A stretch of DNA of 37,992 bases from Herminiimonas sp. (GCA_014377845.1 JACMOV010000056.1:1-37992); one strand, 5' to 3'; shown: positions 21,749-30,608, numbered from the stretch's first letter. The notes: a model not told the origin generated them from the sequence alone. Made by a program: numbers and translations.

Positions 21749-23467
21749 TCAGGTTTTGGGACCGGCCAGCGCCGTCGCCCGGATCGATTCGAGGGTTCCA
21801 TTCGGCGTGATCAGGTTGCCGTCGTAGCGCAGTTCGATCAGCGCCGGCAGGCCGCTCGATGCGATATGCGCCAGCGCCCGCTGCAGCGCCGGTGCGAATG
21901 CCGCGGTGGTCTCGACGATCTCGCCGGAAGCGCCATAGGCGTGGGCCAGCGCCGCGAAATCCGGATTGCGCAGTGCGGTGCCGTAGACGCGGCCCGGATA
22001 GGCCCGTTCCTGGTGCATGCGGATCGTGCCGAACATGCCGTTGTTGAAGACGATGAAAAGCACGGGCGCATTGAACTGCACCGCAGTCGCCAGTTCCTGG
22101 CCATTCATCATGAAGTCGCCATCACCGGCAAAGGTCAACACTGGCCGCCGCGTGCCGCGATGCGCCTCCAGGATCGCCGCCGCAACGCCGGCCGGCACAC
22201 CATAGCCCATCGCGCCGGAACTCGGCGCGAGCTGGGTGCGGAAACCGGCGTAGCGCCAGAACCGGTGCGCCCACGAAGCGAAGTTACCGGCGCCATTGGT
22301 CAGGATCGTCTGCGCCGGCAGCGCCTCCTGCAGCGTGCGCACCACCTGCCACAGGTTCAGCGGCTGGCGATCGCCCGCAAACAGCGCCGGTTCCTGCTGC
22401 CATGCCGCATAGTCGGCGCGAGCGGCCGCAACCGTCGCAGACCATGCGGGTGATGCGGGGCCGTCGAGCGCGGCCAGTTGCGCGGCGATCTGCGGCATGC
22501 CGCTGTTGATCGCCAGGTCGGCGTGATAGACGCGGCCCAGTTCCTCGATGCCGGCATGGATGTGGATCAGGCCCTGCACCGGCCGCGGCGCCTGCAGCAA
22601 GGTGTAGCCACCGGTGGTCATTTCACCCAGGCGCGGGCCGATCGCGAGCACCAGGTCGGCCGCGCCGATGCGCGCCGCCAGCGCCGGATTGATGCCGATG
22701 CCGACATCGCCAATGTAGTGCGGGTCGCGATTGTCGAACAGGTCCTGGAAGCGGAATGCGCAGGCAACCGGCAGCTGCCACGCCTGCACGAAGCGGGCGA
22801 TGTCGTCGCATGCCGCGCGATCCCAGCCGCCGCCGCCGAGCAACAGGATTGGCCGCTGCGCCGCCCGCAGCAAGCGCTCCAGCTGCGCGATCTGCGCGGC
22901 CGACGCGGACGCCTGCTGCGGCGCGTGGGAGCCGGTGTCGGCAACCGTCGCCTGTGCAGTCAGCATGTCCTCCGGCAGCGCCAGTACCACCGGACCGGGC
23001 CGGCCGCTGGTCGCGAGCTGGAAGGCGCGAGCGATGTATTCGGGAATCCGGTCGGCGCGATCGATCTGCGCCACCCATTTGGTCATCTGGCCGAACATGC
23101 GCCGGTAGTCGATTTCCTGGAAGGCTTCGCGCTCGACGAAGTCGCCGCCCACTTGGCCGACGAAGACGATCATCGGCGTCGAATCCTGGAACGCCGAATG
23201 CACGCCGATGGCGGCATTGGTCGCTCCGGGGCCGCGCGTAACGAAGCAGATGCCGGGATTGCCGGTCATTTTGCCGTACGCATCGGCCATGAACGCCGCG
23301 CCGCCTTCCTGCCGGTTGACGATGAAGCGGATCGCCGCGTCGCGCAACGCGTCGAGCACCGCCAGATAGCTTTCGCCGGGAACGCCGAAGGCGATCTCGA
23401 CGCCGTGAACCTGCAAGGCGTCGACCAGGATCTGGCCGCCGCTGCGTGCTGTCACTGTCGTCTGCAT
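21749..23467 (-). CDS. thiamine-diphosphate-dependent enzyme (acetolactate synthase large-subunit family)
   Basis: A protein of 572 residues with the three domains of ThDP carboligases and decarboxylases. In the N-terminal PYR domain, Glu54 in NRQEGGAAFMADAYG is the cofactor-activating glutamate. A central domain (about 190-330) follows. The C-terminal PP domain has the Mg-ThDP motif running from GDG (448-450) to NN (475-476). Family relatives include acetolactate synthase and other ThDP enzymes; no small subunit or branched-chain amino-acid gene is adjacent, so an anabolic IlvB role is not supported and the substrate is unknown. ATG 23467 is preceded by GGAAAA. It is convergent with bcsG (27-nt gap) and divergent from rnpB. 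Confidence 0.82.
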   Translation of the reverse strand: MQTTVTARSGGQILVDALQVHGVEIAFGVPGESYLAVLDALRDAAIRFIVNRQEGGAAFMADAYGKMTGNPGICFVTRGPGATNAAIGVHSAFQDSTPMIVFVGQVGGDFVEREAFQEIDYRRMFGQMTKWVAQIDRADRIPEYIARAFQLATSGRPGPVVLALPEDMLTAQATVADTGSHAPQQASASAAQIAQLERLLRAAQRPILLLGGGGWDRAACDDIARFVQAWQLPVACAFRFQDLFDNRDPHYIGDVGIGINPALAARIGAADLVLAIGPRLGEMTTGGYTLLQAPRPVQGLIHIHAGIEELGRVYHADLAINSGMPQIAAQLAALDGPASPAWSATVAAARADYAAWQQEPALFAGDRQPLNLWQVVRTLQEALPAQTILTNGAGNFASWAHRFWRYAGFRTQLAPSSGAMGYGVPAGVAAAILEAHRGTRRPVLTFAGDGDFMMNGQELATAVQFNAPVLFIVFNNGMFGTIRMHQERAYPGRVYGTALRNPDFAALAHAYGASGEIVETTAAFAPALQRALAHIASSGLPALIELRYDGNLITPNGTLESIRATALAGPKT

Positions 23468-23542
23468 GAATTTTCCGTTCGATGGAAGGAATCCGTAAGG
23501 CCGCCAACTTAACAGAAAAGCCGGCCCGGATCACCTGGCGAG

Positions 23543-23557
23543 GCCGGATCATCCGGC
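23543..23557. promoter_or_regulatory. palindrome upstream of the ThDP-enzyme gene
   Basis: GCCGGAT-C-ATCCGGC is a perfect 7-nt inverted repeat around one base, about 75 nt upstream of the ThDP-enzyme start and about 80 nt upstream of the rnpB promoter. A related CCGGATCAC sequence lies at about 23526-23534. It could be an operator or a small hairpin; no regulator is adjacent. Confidence 0.25.
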
Positions 23558-23635
23558 GATGATTTTGCAGCGACATGCGGGTGCTGCGGGCTGATCGGGG
23601 CGCCAATAACCGTCGGGCAATCGTCCGTGGTCGGC

Positions 23636-23641
23636 TACAAT
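23636..23641 (+). promoter_or_regulatory. rnpB: rnpB promoter -10 element
   Basis: TACAAT at 23636-23641 lies 7 nt before the predicted 5' end of RNase P RNA, the right spacing for a sigma70-type -10. The -35 region (around 23613-23618, TCGGGC) is a poor match. Confidence 0.5.
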
Positions 23642-23648
23642 GACGGCC

Positions 23649-24036
23649 GAAGCAGGCCAAGGCAGCCGCTGGCGAGCGTGTTCGGCAGAGAAGCGACTTC
23701 GGTCGTCCATCGGCCCGCAGCGTTCGCGGGAGGAAGGTCCGGACTCCATAGAGCAGGGTGACGGTTAACGGCCGTCCGCCGTGAGGCGAGGAATAGGGCC
23801 ACAGAGACGAGTCTTTGGGACAACGCAGGGCGAAAGCGCTGCCGGCGTCACAAAGGGTGAAACGCGGTAACCTCCACCCGGAGCAATTCCAAATAGGCAC
23901 GCGTTGATGTTGCTCGCGGAGCGTGCGGGTAGGAAGCTTGAGCCGTGGAGTAATTCACGGCCTAGAGGAATGGCTGTCATAGCCGAAGGCGCAAGCCCGA
24001 AGTCGTAACAGAATCCGGCCTATCGGCTTGCTTCAC
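23649..24036 (+). ncRNA. rnpB: RNase P RNA, bacterial type A
   Basis: The catalytic RNA of ribonuclease P, which removes 5' leaders from pre-tRNAs. It is recognised by its conserved blocks: GGAAGGTCCGGACTCC followed by ATAGAGCAGGGTG (23732-23760), ACAGAGACGAGTC (about 23800), GGGTGAAACGCGGTAACC (about 23855-23872), AGAGGAATGGCTGTCA (23964-23979) and ACAGAATCCGGCCTATCGG (24008-24026). The ends pair as helix P1: GAAGCAGGCC at 23649 with GGCTTGCTTC ending near 24034. The length of about 388 nt fits type A (E. coli 377). The ends are set by P1 and are uncertain by a few bases. A strong terminator follows. Confidence 0.97.
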
Positions 24037-24049
24037 TTATGCAATGGCA

Positions 24050-24101
24050 ATCGGGGCCGGTGTCGAATTCCAGGGGATTCGATGCCGGCCCCGATTTTTT
24101 T
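24050..24101 (+). terminator. rho-independent terminator of rnpB
   Basis: The stem ATCGGGGCCGG (24050-24060) pairs perfectly with CCGGCCCCGAT (24085-24095) and is extended inward by TGTCGAAT/ATTCGATG with two wobble pairs. An 8-nt loop closes it and seven T follow (24095-24101). It is 14 nt after the RNase P RNA end. Confidence 0.95.
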
Positions 24102-24112
24102 ATGCGCGCCCC

Positions 24113-24139
24113 TAAAGCTGGCGCGATTCCCGTCGTAGA
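24113..24139 (+). promoter_or_regulatory. possible sigma28 (FliA) promoter for the chemoreceptor
   Basis: TAAAG at 24113-24117 resembles the FliA -35 (TAAAGTTT). Eleven nt after the 8-mer, GTCGTAGA (24132-24139) is a weak match to the -10 GCCGATAA. The spacing is right and a chemoreceptor gene follows at 24161, but the -10 agrees at only about half its positions. Confidence 0.28.
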
Positions 24140-24160
24140 AGCTGGATCGGATGGAGGCTG

Positions 24161-26395
24161 ATGACAGCCCGCTGTCCCGCACGAATCTGGCACATTCGTC
24201 CAATCAACGCTTCGGTCACCGGCATCGCGCACCCAATGAAAACCATCAGCAATCTCAAGGTCGGCACCAAGATTTCCCTCTTTGCGTTCGTCTTGAGCAG
24301 CGTAATCCTGACCAGTCTGATCCTGGTCATCGGCTACACCACGTCGACGCTGGTGGAAAAACGGTCCTTCGACGAAATCGCGAAAGTCGAACAGGGCGTC
24401 GTCAACATGATCGCCATCTTCAACCAGACTGCCGACAGCGATGTCTCGCGCTTCTCGAAGTTGTTGGCGTCGTCGTTCCCCGGCGAATTCACGCTCGATG
24501 CCGCGCCCACCGCGCCGATCGCCGGCAAGCCGGTACCGGTGCTGAAAAACGGCGCGACCGACCTGAACCTGGAATTCTCGGTGCTGGACGCATTCACGGC
24601 GCGTACCGGCGTGACGGCGACGATCTTCGTCAAGAGCGGTGAGGACTTCGTTCGGATCTCGACCTCGGTCAAGAAGGAAAACGGCGAGCGCGCGGTCGGC
24701 ACCATGCTCGACCGGGCCCATCCCGGCTACCCGGTGCTGCTGTCGGGCGCGGTCTACAGCGGCAGCGCGACCCTGTTCGGCAAGCCTTACATCACCAAGT
24801 ACGTGCCGATCAAGGACAAGGCCGGGCAGGTGATCGGCGTCCTGTATGTCGGCGTGGACATTTCCTCCGACATGGCCACGCTCAAGCAGCGGATCAAGGC
24901 GATCGTGCTCGGCAAGACCGGCAATTTCTATGTCGTCAACGTCGCGCCGGGCAAGGACTTCGGCAAGCTGTTGATCGATCCGACGCAGGAGGGACAGAAC
25001 GTCCTTGCGCGCAAGGACGACGCCGGCACTGCCTACATGAAGGACATCATCGACAAGAAGCAAGGCCTGCTGCAGTACCGGGCGGCCGCCGAGGGTGCGG
25101 ATCATCGCGAAAAGGCGATCGTCTACACCACCTTCAAGGAATGGAACTGGCTGGTCGCCGGCGAGCTGTACACCGACGAGATCACGGATGAAATCGTGCA
25201 TCTCAATTACCGGTACATGGGTTTCGGTCTCGCCGCCCTGCTGCTGCTGTCGGGCCTGCTGCTGGTCGCCGTCCGGGCAATCGTCACCCAGCCGCTGGCG
25301 ATGGCCAGCAAGGCGGCGGCGCAATTGGCCAGCGGCGACCTGACGGCGCAACTGGCCGTGGGCAACCGCGACGAGATCGGCCAGCTGATGCAAGCCATGA
25401 ATGGCATCAGCACCTCGCTCTCGCAGGTCGTCGGCAGCATCCGCGAAGGCGCCGACAAGCTCGCCGGCGGTTCGTCCGAGATCGCCACCGGTAACCTCAA
25501 TCTCTCGGCCCGCACCGAGGAGCAAGCGGCTTCGCTCGAAGAAACCGCCTCCTCGATGGAAGTGCTGACCTCCACGGTGAAGCACAACTCCGACAATGCA
25601 CGCCATGCGAATCAGCTCGCGGTGTCCGCATCCGAAGTGGCAGCCAGGGGCGGCGCGGTGGTGGCGCAGGTGGTCGAGACGATGGACTCGATCAATGCCT
25701 CGTCGCGCAAGATCGTCGACATCATCGCGGTCATCGACGGCATCGCGTTCCAGACCAATATCCTGGCGCTGAACGCGGCAGTGGAAGCGGCGCGCGCCGG
25801 CGAGCAGGGCCGCGGCTTCGCGGTGGTGGCGACCGAAGTGCGCAGCCTGGCCCAGCGCTCGGCAGCGGCAGCCAGGGAAATCAAGTCGCTGATCAGCGAT
25901 TCGGTCGACAAGGTCGACGCCGGCAGCAAGCTCGTCGCCAACGCCGGCACCACCATGGACGACATCGTGGTGAGCGTACGCAGCGTCACCGACATCATGG
26001 CCGAGATCACCGCCGCCAGCCAGGAGCAGAGCGCCGGCATCGAGCAGGTCAACATCGCCATCGGCCAGATGGAGCAAGTCACGCAGCAGAACGCCGTGCT
26101 GGTCGAGGAAGCCGCCGCCGCCGCTGGGGCGCTGCAGGATCAGGCGGCGCGCCTGGCCGAAGTGGTCAGCGTCTTCCGCACCAACGCGTCGCAGGCGCCG
26201 GCATTGGCGGCGCCACAGCGAACCGCCGCGCGCCCGGTCGCCGGACCGGCACCGGCGTCGCGCATAGCGCGCTTGCCTGCCAGTGGCGGGACGACCAACG
26301 CCAAGCCGAAGCGGGCCGCCATCCCCAAGGCCGCAGGTCGGCCGGCAGCGAAACCGCCGGTGACCACCGGAGGCGGGGAGTGGGAAGAATTCTGA
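24161..26395 (+). CDS. methyl-accepting chemotaxis protein with Cache sensor
   Basis: A transmembrane chemoreceptor of 744 residues. The first membrane helix lies in [21 protein letters not shown] periplasmic sensor of the Cache3-Cache2 type follows (about 70-340, with [19 protein letters not shown] and GVLYVGVDI). Then come a second helix ([20 protein letters not shown]), a HAMP domain ([19 protein letters not shown]) and the signalling domain with the hairpin tip [20 protein letters not shown]. The protein ends in EWEEF, like the NWETF pentapeptide that tethers CheR and CheB, so it is likely an adaptation-competent receptor for CheA/CheW. ATG 24161 has GGAGG at 24153-24157, 3 nt upstream; ATG 24236 would start just before the first helix but has no ribosome-binding site. 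The ligand is unknown. Confidence 0.92.
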   Translation: MTARCPARIWHIRPINASVTGIAHPMKTISNLKVGTKISLFAFVLSSVILTSLILVIGYTTSTLVEKRSFDEIAKVEQGVVNMIAIFNQTADSDVSRFSKLLASSFPGEFTLDAAPTAPIAGKPVPVLKNGATDLNLEFSVLDAFTARTGVTATIFVKSGEDFVRISTSVKKENGERAVGTMLDRAHPGYPVLLSGAVYSGSATLFGKPYITKYVPIKDKAGQVIGVLYVGVDISSDMATLKQRIKAIVLGKTGNFYVVNVAPGKDFGKLLIDPTQEGQNVLARKDDAGTAYMKDIIDKKQGLLQYRAAAEGADHREKAIVYTTFKEWNWLVAGELYTDEITDEIVHLNYRYMGFGLAALLLLSGLLLVAVRAIVTQPLAMASKAAAQLASGDLTAQLAVGNRDEIGQLMQAMNGISTSLSQVVGSIREGADKLAGGSSEIATGNLNLSARTEEQAASLEETASSMEVLTSTVKHNSDNARHANQLAVSASEVAARGGAVVAQVVETMDSINASSRKIVDIIAVIDGIAFQTNILALNAAVEAARAGEQGRGFAVVATEVRSLAQRSAAAAREIKSLISDSVDKVDAGSKLVANAGTTMDDIVVSVRSVTDIMAEITAASQEQSAGIEQVNIAIGQMEQVTQQNAVLVEEAAAAAGALQDQAARLAEVVSVFRTNASQAPALAAPQRTAARPVAGPAPASRIARLPASGGTTNAKPKRAAIPKAAGRPAAKPPVTTGGGEWEEF

Positions 26396-26463
26396 CCGGT
26401 CACGATGCGGTAGACTCGGCCGATGACGGGATCGCTGATCGCCGACGTTGAAGAAAGACGACC

Positions 26464-26664
26464 ATGCCAAAGAAAAAAGAAGAGCTGGACCCCGAAACCC
26501 TGGCGCTGATCCATTGGTGCATCGAGGTGGAAGGCTTCCTGGTCGCCGGTGGCGCGACCCAGGTCCAGGCGCAGGAGCATATCGAGGATGAGGTCGAATG
26601 GTTCACCGACCAGTACTACGAAGGACTGACGCCTGAACAGGCGGCGAAGGCGGCGCTGGCCTGA
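26464..26664 (+). CDS. small conserved hypothetical protein
   Basis: A soluble protein of 66 residues, lysine-rich at the start (MPKKKEELDPETLALIHWC) and acidic later (HIEDEVEWFTDQYYEGLTP), predicted to be mostly helical. AAAGA lies a few bases upstream of the ATG, and the codon usage matches the neighbouring genes. I recognise no family and can offer no function. It stands alone, 68 nt after the chemoreceptor and convergent with the HDOD gene. Confidence 0.6.
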   Translation: MPKKKEELDPETLALIHWCIEVEGFLVAGGATQVQAQEHIEDEVEWFTDQYYEGLTPEQAAKAALA

Positions 26665-26680
26665 GCGGTGGGCAATCGCC

Positions 26681-27592
26681 CTACAGTGACAGCGCCTCGA
26701 TCGCCTGCCGGTAGGCTGCGCGCGCCTGCTGCAGCATCGCCGGATAGGTTTCGTCCTCCAGTCCCAGCGCCTGCAACGCGGCGCTGATGTCTTCGTCCAG
26801 GGCGGTGTCGTCCGTATTGCCCAGATCGACGGCGTGGGCAATCCGGTTTGCTGCGTTCACCAGCGCCGGCAACGACGTCGTGGCGGATGCATCCACCTGC
26901 AGATCGTCGTGGTGACCTGCAATCGCCTCCCGCAGATCGGCGCCCAGTTGCCAGCGCCTGGATAACTCCACGCCGGTCTGGACATGATCGACGCCGATCG
27001 TGGCCTGCTCCGCCCGCAATATCGCGCAGGCCGTCTCGCGCTGGTATCGGAGGGTACGCGAATAGTCGGCTGGAAAAGTGCAGGCCAACACCATGCGGCC
27101 TATGTCATGCAGCAAGCCGGCGGTAAATGCGTGGCTGGCGCTGGCGCCGGCCTGGCGCGCCAGGCTCGCGGCAAAACACGCCGTGGCAACCGCGTGGCGC
27201 CAGAATGCCTTCAATCCGAAGTCGGGACAGCGGTCCGGCACCATCAGGCCACTGACGGCGGAAATACAGACCATCTCGCGCAATGCATTCAGGCCGATCA
27301 GCTGGATCGCCTCGTCGACGGTTCCGGGCGACTTCGCGCTGCCGACATAGGCGGAGTTCGCAAAGCGCAGGATGCGCGCCGTCATTACCTGATCGTAGGA
27401 CAGCATCTGGACGATTTTTGGCAGGTGCACGTCTTCGTCGAGGTGATTGAGCATGTACGCGGCCACCGATGGCAACGTCGGCAATTCGCGGATGCCTGCC
27501 ACGACGCTCGCGATGAGCAAGGGCTGGAACACCTCGGCCGGATCGATCCAGCCGGCGCCGTCACGGTCGCCGGAAATATCGTCGATGCTCAT
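26681..27592 (-). CDS. HDOD domain protein
   Basis: A protein of 303 residues from ATG 27592, which has AGGT about 7 nt upstream; the frame extends to 27640 but without a ribosome-binding site. The HDOD domain (about 25-230) begins at LPTLPSVAAYMLNHLDEDV and includes the HDOD helix motif ILRFANSAYVG and the HD-like GLLHDIGRMVLA. HDOD proteins are signalling factors often linked to c-di-GMP networks and motility; the isolated domain is usually thought to act by binding partners rather than by hydrolysis. No GGDEF, EAL or receiver domain is attached. It lies near a chemoreceptor and about 5 kb from the c-di-GMP-responsive bcs locus, but no direct link can be read from the sequence. Confidence 0.82.
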   Translation of the reverse strand: MSIDDISGDRDGAGWIDPAEVFQPLLIASVVAGIRELPTLPSVAAYMLNHLDEDVHLPKIVQMLSYDQVMTARILRFANSAYVGSAKSPGTVDEAIQLIGLNALREMVCISAVSGLMVPDRCPDFGLKAFWRHAVATACFAASLARQAGASASHAFTAGLLHDIGRMVLACTFPADYSRTLRYQRETACAILRAEQATIGVDHVQTGVELSRRWQLGADLREAIAGHHDDLQVDASATTSLPALVNAANRIAHAVDLGNTDDTALDEDISAALQALGLEDETYPAMLQQARAAYRQAIEALSL

Positions 27593-27670
27593 ATGGATAC
27601 CTGTGGGGTTGGGAGTGGATCGGGCCGTGGGCGGTCGCACCGCGGCGCATGCCGACAGTATGCGCGCTGA

Positions 27671-28177
27671 TCATGACTCCCCCGGCATGCTGTCGGCATG
27701 CATTGCCGCCAGCCGGCGCCGCACCTGCTCCTGCACTGCCGGGTCGCTCAGGCCGGCATGCTCGCGGGTCTGGATCAGGTTGTCGCGGTACCTTGCCGGC
27801 CAGCCGAAGTCGTCGTCGTCCAGCGCCAGCCAGTGGGTCGGCTTGCGACGCTGCACGTCGCCCAGGATCTGCATGCCGCGCGCCATGGTGTCGAATTCCG
27901 ACTTGATGATTTTCGGATGCAGGAAGGTCGCGCCGATCACCCGCTCCCGCAAGGCGGCCGACAGCTCCTGCCGCGCCCGGTCGAAACCCAGTTCACGCAC
28001 CCAGGTCGTCGACAGCACGATTTTCAGGTCCGGACAGGGCGCGAGCAGGTCTTCCAGGATCGGCATCCATTCGAAGAAGCGCCGGCCGGGCGTGGCGATG
28101 GTCATGCCGCGCGTGCGGTTGCGCAGCACATTGCCGTCATGCAGAACGGCTTCGTAGTCGAGGTAGCAGATATTCAT
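27671..28177 (-). CDS. HAD-fold protein (Swiss-Army-Knife RNA-repair type HAD)
   Basis: A protein of 168 residues from ATG 28177, where the first HAD strand (MNICYLDYEAVLHDGN) begins; the frame continues to 28258 without a convincing start. Motif I is the LDYEAVLH segment with an Asp nucleophile and a Glu in place of the usual second Asp. Motif II is LSTTWVREL and motif IV is ALDDDDFGW. The compact, cap-less layout and the RRxFEWMPILEDLL segment resemble the HAD domains grouped with Swiss-Army-Knife RNA-repair proteins, although this is a free-standing domain. A phosphatase or nucleotidyl-phosphate hydrolase activity is plausible; the substrate is unknown. No RNA ligase or RtcB gene is nearby. 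Confidence 0.62.
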   Translation of the reverse strand: MNICYLDYEAVLHDGNVLRNRTRGMTIATPGRRFFEWMPILEDLLAPCPDLKIVLSTTWVRELGFDRARQELSAALRERVIGATFLHPKIIKSEFDTMARGMQILGDVQRRKPTHWLALDDDDFGWPARYRDNLIQTREHAGLSDPAVQEQVRRRLAAMHADSMPGES

Positions 28178-28377
28178 TGTCGGATCATGTCGGGCAAAAG
28201 CCGCAGTATCGGCGATATTGCCGAATGCGCCAACCGGTCCGGTGGAGGGGGCCTGCACGAATCATGGGTGCGGCACCGCACGCTTGGCGCGGCGTCCGGC
28301 GGTTATGATGCACGGGCCCCGCGCCGGACAATCCTGCCTGCGCCGGTTTTGGCGACCTTTCCTGCACTGGACTCCCG

Positions 28378-28533
28378 ATGAATCTGCACCTCACGCTCGC
28401 CCCCCTGATTTCTCTCATCGCCGGCATCCTGATCCTGGTCATGCCGCGCCTGCTCAATTTTATCGTGGCGATCTACCTGATCGTGATCGGCCTCGTCGGA
28501 TTGTTCGGCGCCGGGAACATGGGCTTCCATTAA
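28378..28533 (+). CDS. DUF3096 small membrane protein
   Basis: A protein of 51 residues with two hydrophobic segments (LAPLISLIAGILILVM and FIVAIYLIVIGLVGLFG) separated by the PRLLN turn. This matches DUF3096, a family of tiny two-helix inner-membrane proteins of unknown role. The ribosome-binding site is weak. A TATGAT sequence at 28304-28309 could be a -10 element. It is the only gene between the divergent HAD gene and the patatin gene. Confidence 0.85.
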   Translation: MNLHLTLAPLISLIAGILILVMPRLLNFIVAIYLIVIGLVGLFGAGNMGFH

Positions 28534-28604
28534 GAACCTGTCAGGAACTCGTGCCGCCAGGCGCGATCAATACGGGCTGCTCGTGACCAGCCTACAATTG
28601 CTGC

Positions 28605-29783
28605 ATGAAACCCGACACCGCGCCACCCTCGAAAATCCGTGTTCCGGCCACCAACCCGCGCAAGCATCCGACCGCCCTCGTCCTGCAGGGCGGCGGTGCG
28701 CTCGGGGCCTACCAGGCCGGGGTGTACCAGGCCATGCACGAGAATGACCTGATACCGGACTGGGTCGTCGGGACCTCGATCGGCGCGATCAATGCCGGGA
28801 TCATCGCCGGCAATCCCGTGAAAGACCGGATTGCCCGCTTGCGGGCTTTCTGGGAACGGGTGTCGCATCCCGATGCGATCGACATGAAACAGGTGCTCGA
28901 CCCGGCGCGCCGCGCCAATACCTGGCTGGCGACTGCCGATGCGGTGACCCAGGGCGTCAGCGGATTTTTTTCGCCGCGGCCGTTCAATTCGTTCGCCGCC
29001 GGCATCGCGGTCGCGCCCGAGAACGCCAGTTTCTACGACACCCATCCGCTGGCCGAGACCCTGGCCGAGCTGATCGACTTCACCTATCTGCACGGTCCCC
29101 ACGGCTCGCGCCTGACGGTCAACGCGCTCAAGGTCACGAGCGGACAACTGGTCAGCTTCGACAGCCAGAAGCAGCCGATCGGCATCGAGCACATCATGGC
29201 CAGCGGCGCGCTGCCGCCCGGCCTGCCGCCGGTGCGCATCGATGGCGAACTGTACTGGGATGGCGGCCTGTATTCCAACACGCCGCTGGAGACCGTGCTC
29301 AACGATCAGCCGCCGACCGACCGCCTGTGTTTCATGGTCGACCTCTGGAATGCGGTCGGACCGGAACCGACGACACTGGACGAAGTGCAGACCCGGCAGA
29401 AGGACGTGATGTTCGCCTCGCGCTCGGCGCGGCATATCGAAAACTACCTGCGCCTGCATCGCCTGCAGACCATGATCCGCGCGCTGTATGACGAATTGCC
29501 CGCCAACCTCAAGGGCAGCGCCGGCCGCCAGGCGCTGCAGGAAGTGGGCTGCAGCACAACCATCCACGTCGTGCGCATTCCCTATGCCGGCCAGGACTGG
29601 CACATGGCGGCCAAGGACATCAATTTCTCGCGCGGCTCGATCGAGTGGCGCTGGGAGCAGGGCTACAAGGATGCGAGCCGGGCGATCCGGCAGGCAGGCT
29701 GGCTCGACGCCGTCGCCGACGGCGTCGGCGTGGTGGTCCATGAACTGGTGCCGGAACCGGCGGCACGCCCGACGTTCGCCTGA
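28605..29783 (+). CDS. patatin-like phospholipase with C-terminal DUF3734
   Basis: A lipid acyl hydrolase of 392 residues. The patatin domain has the oxyanion-hole GGGALG (29-34), the nucleophile Ser58 in GTSIG and the second dyad residue Asp219 in the DGG motif (YWDGGLYSNTPL). The C-terminal about 120 residues (RSARHIENYLRLHRL onward) match DUF3734, which accompanies this patatin subgroup. No signal peptide is seen, so it is probably cytoplasmic. It is convergent with 3-hydroxybutyrate dehydrogenase, a neighbour that suggests a role in polyhydroxybutyrate or membrane-lipid turnover; that is inference. There is no ribosome-binding site. A TACAAT -10-like box at 28593-28598 ends 6 nt before the ATG, so the mRNA may be leaderless. 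Confidence 0.88.
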   Translation: MKPDTAPPSKIRVPATNPRKHPTALVLQGGGALGAYQAGVYQAMHENDLIPDWVVGTSIGAINAGIIAGNPVKDRIARLRAFWERVSHPDAIDMKQVLDPARRANTWLATADAVTQGVSGFFSPRPFNSFAAGIAVAPENASFYDTHPLAETLAELIDFTYLHGPHGSRLTVNALKVTSGQLVSFDSQKQPIGIEHIMASGALPPGLPPVRIDGELYWDGGLYSNTPLETVLNDQPPTDRLCFMVDLWNAVGPEPTTLDEVQTRQKDVMFASRSARHIENYLRLHRLQTMIRALYDELPANLKGSAGRQALQEVGCSTTIHVVRIPYAGQDWHMAAKDINFSRGSIEWRWEQGYKDASRAIRQAGWLDAVADGVGVVVHELVPEPAARPTFA

Positions 29784-29825
29784 CCTGCATCGTCGCTGCG
29801 GGTCATGCTGCGGGGTGTGCTGCGG

Positions 29826-30608
29826 TTACTGCATGCACCAGCCGTGGCTGACGATGATCGACTGACCGGTCAGCGCATTGGTCGGGAAGGATGCCAGGAA
29901 AAGCGCCGTCTGCGCCACGTCCTGGGTGGTCGTGAATTCGCCATCGACGGTATCCTTCAGCATCACCTTGCTGATGACGTCGGCCTCGCTGATGTTGAGT
30001 GTCCTGGCCTGCTCCGGAATCTGCTTGTCCACCAGCGGTGTGCGCACGAAGCCGGGGCAGATCACGTTGGACCGGATATTGTCTTTTGCACCTTCCTTGG
30101 CCACCACTTTTGCCAGTCCCAGCAAGCCGTGCTTGGCCGCCACGTAAGGCGCCTTCAGCGGCGAGGCTTCGTGCGAATGCACCGATCCCATGTAGATGAT
30201 CGAGCCGCCGCGGCCGGCCTTGACCATTTCACGCATGCAGGCGCGGGTGGTCAGGAAGGCGCCGTCGAGATGGATCGCCAGCATGCGTTTCCAGTCGGCC
30301 AGCGGCAGGTCGACGATCGGGCTGATGATCTGGATGCCGGCATTCGAGATCAGGATGTCGACGCCGCCATAGGCGGTGACCGTGGCGGCGACGCCGGCGT
30401 CGACCTGCGCTTCGTCGGTGACGTTCATCGCCACGCCCATGGCGGTGCCGCCTTCGGCAGCGATCTCGGCGGCGGTGGCATTGGCGGCATCGAGCATCAG
30501 GTCGGCGATGACGACGCGGGCGCCGGCGCGCGCATATTCGAAAGCGATTTCGCGGCCGATGCCACTGGCTGCGCCAGTGATGATGGCGACTTTATCCTTG
30601 AGTAGCAT
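29826..30608 (-). CDS. bdhA: 3-hydroxybutyrate dehydrogenase
   Basis: A classical short-chain dehydrogenase of 260 residues that interconverts D-3-hydroxybutyrate and acetoacetate with NAD(H), the last step of polyhydroxybutyrate use. The nucleotide-binding motif TGAASGIG is at 11-18 and NAG at 89-91. The catalytic triad is Ser142, Tyr155 and Lys159 (in [13 protein letters not shown]). The SHGWCMQ C-terminus is characteristic of 3-hydroxybutyrate dehydrogenases and separates it from general SDRs such as FabG. It starts [12 protein letters not shown] at the normal position. It is convergent with the patatin gene (42-nt gap, no terminator seen). No phaC or phaZ gene is in the window. Confidence 0.93.
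   Translation of the reverse strand: MLLKDKVAIITGAASGIGREIAFEYARAGARVVIADLMLDAANATAAEIAAEGGTAMGVAMNVTDEAQVDAGVAATVTAYGGVDILISNAGIQIISPIVDLPLADWKRMLAIHLDGAFLTTRACMREMVKAGRGGSIIYMGSVHSHEASPLKAPYVAAKHGLLGLAKVVAKEGAKDNIRSNVICPGFVRTPLVDKQIPEQARTLNISEADVISKVMLKDTVDGEFTTTQDVAQTALFLASFPTNALTGQSIIVSHGWCMQ

Noticed and set aside
24020-26470. An 816-codon open frame on the minus strand
   Set aside because: It is entirely antisense to the chemoreceptor and rnpB, rich in Arg, His, Gly and Asp, with no domain or ribosome-binding site. It is a product of high GC and third-position bias.
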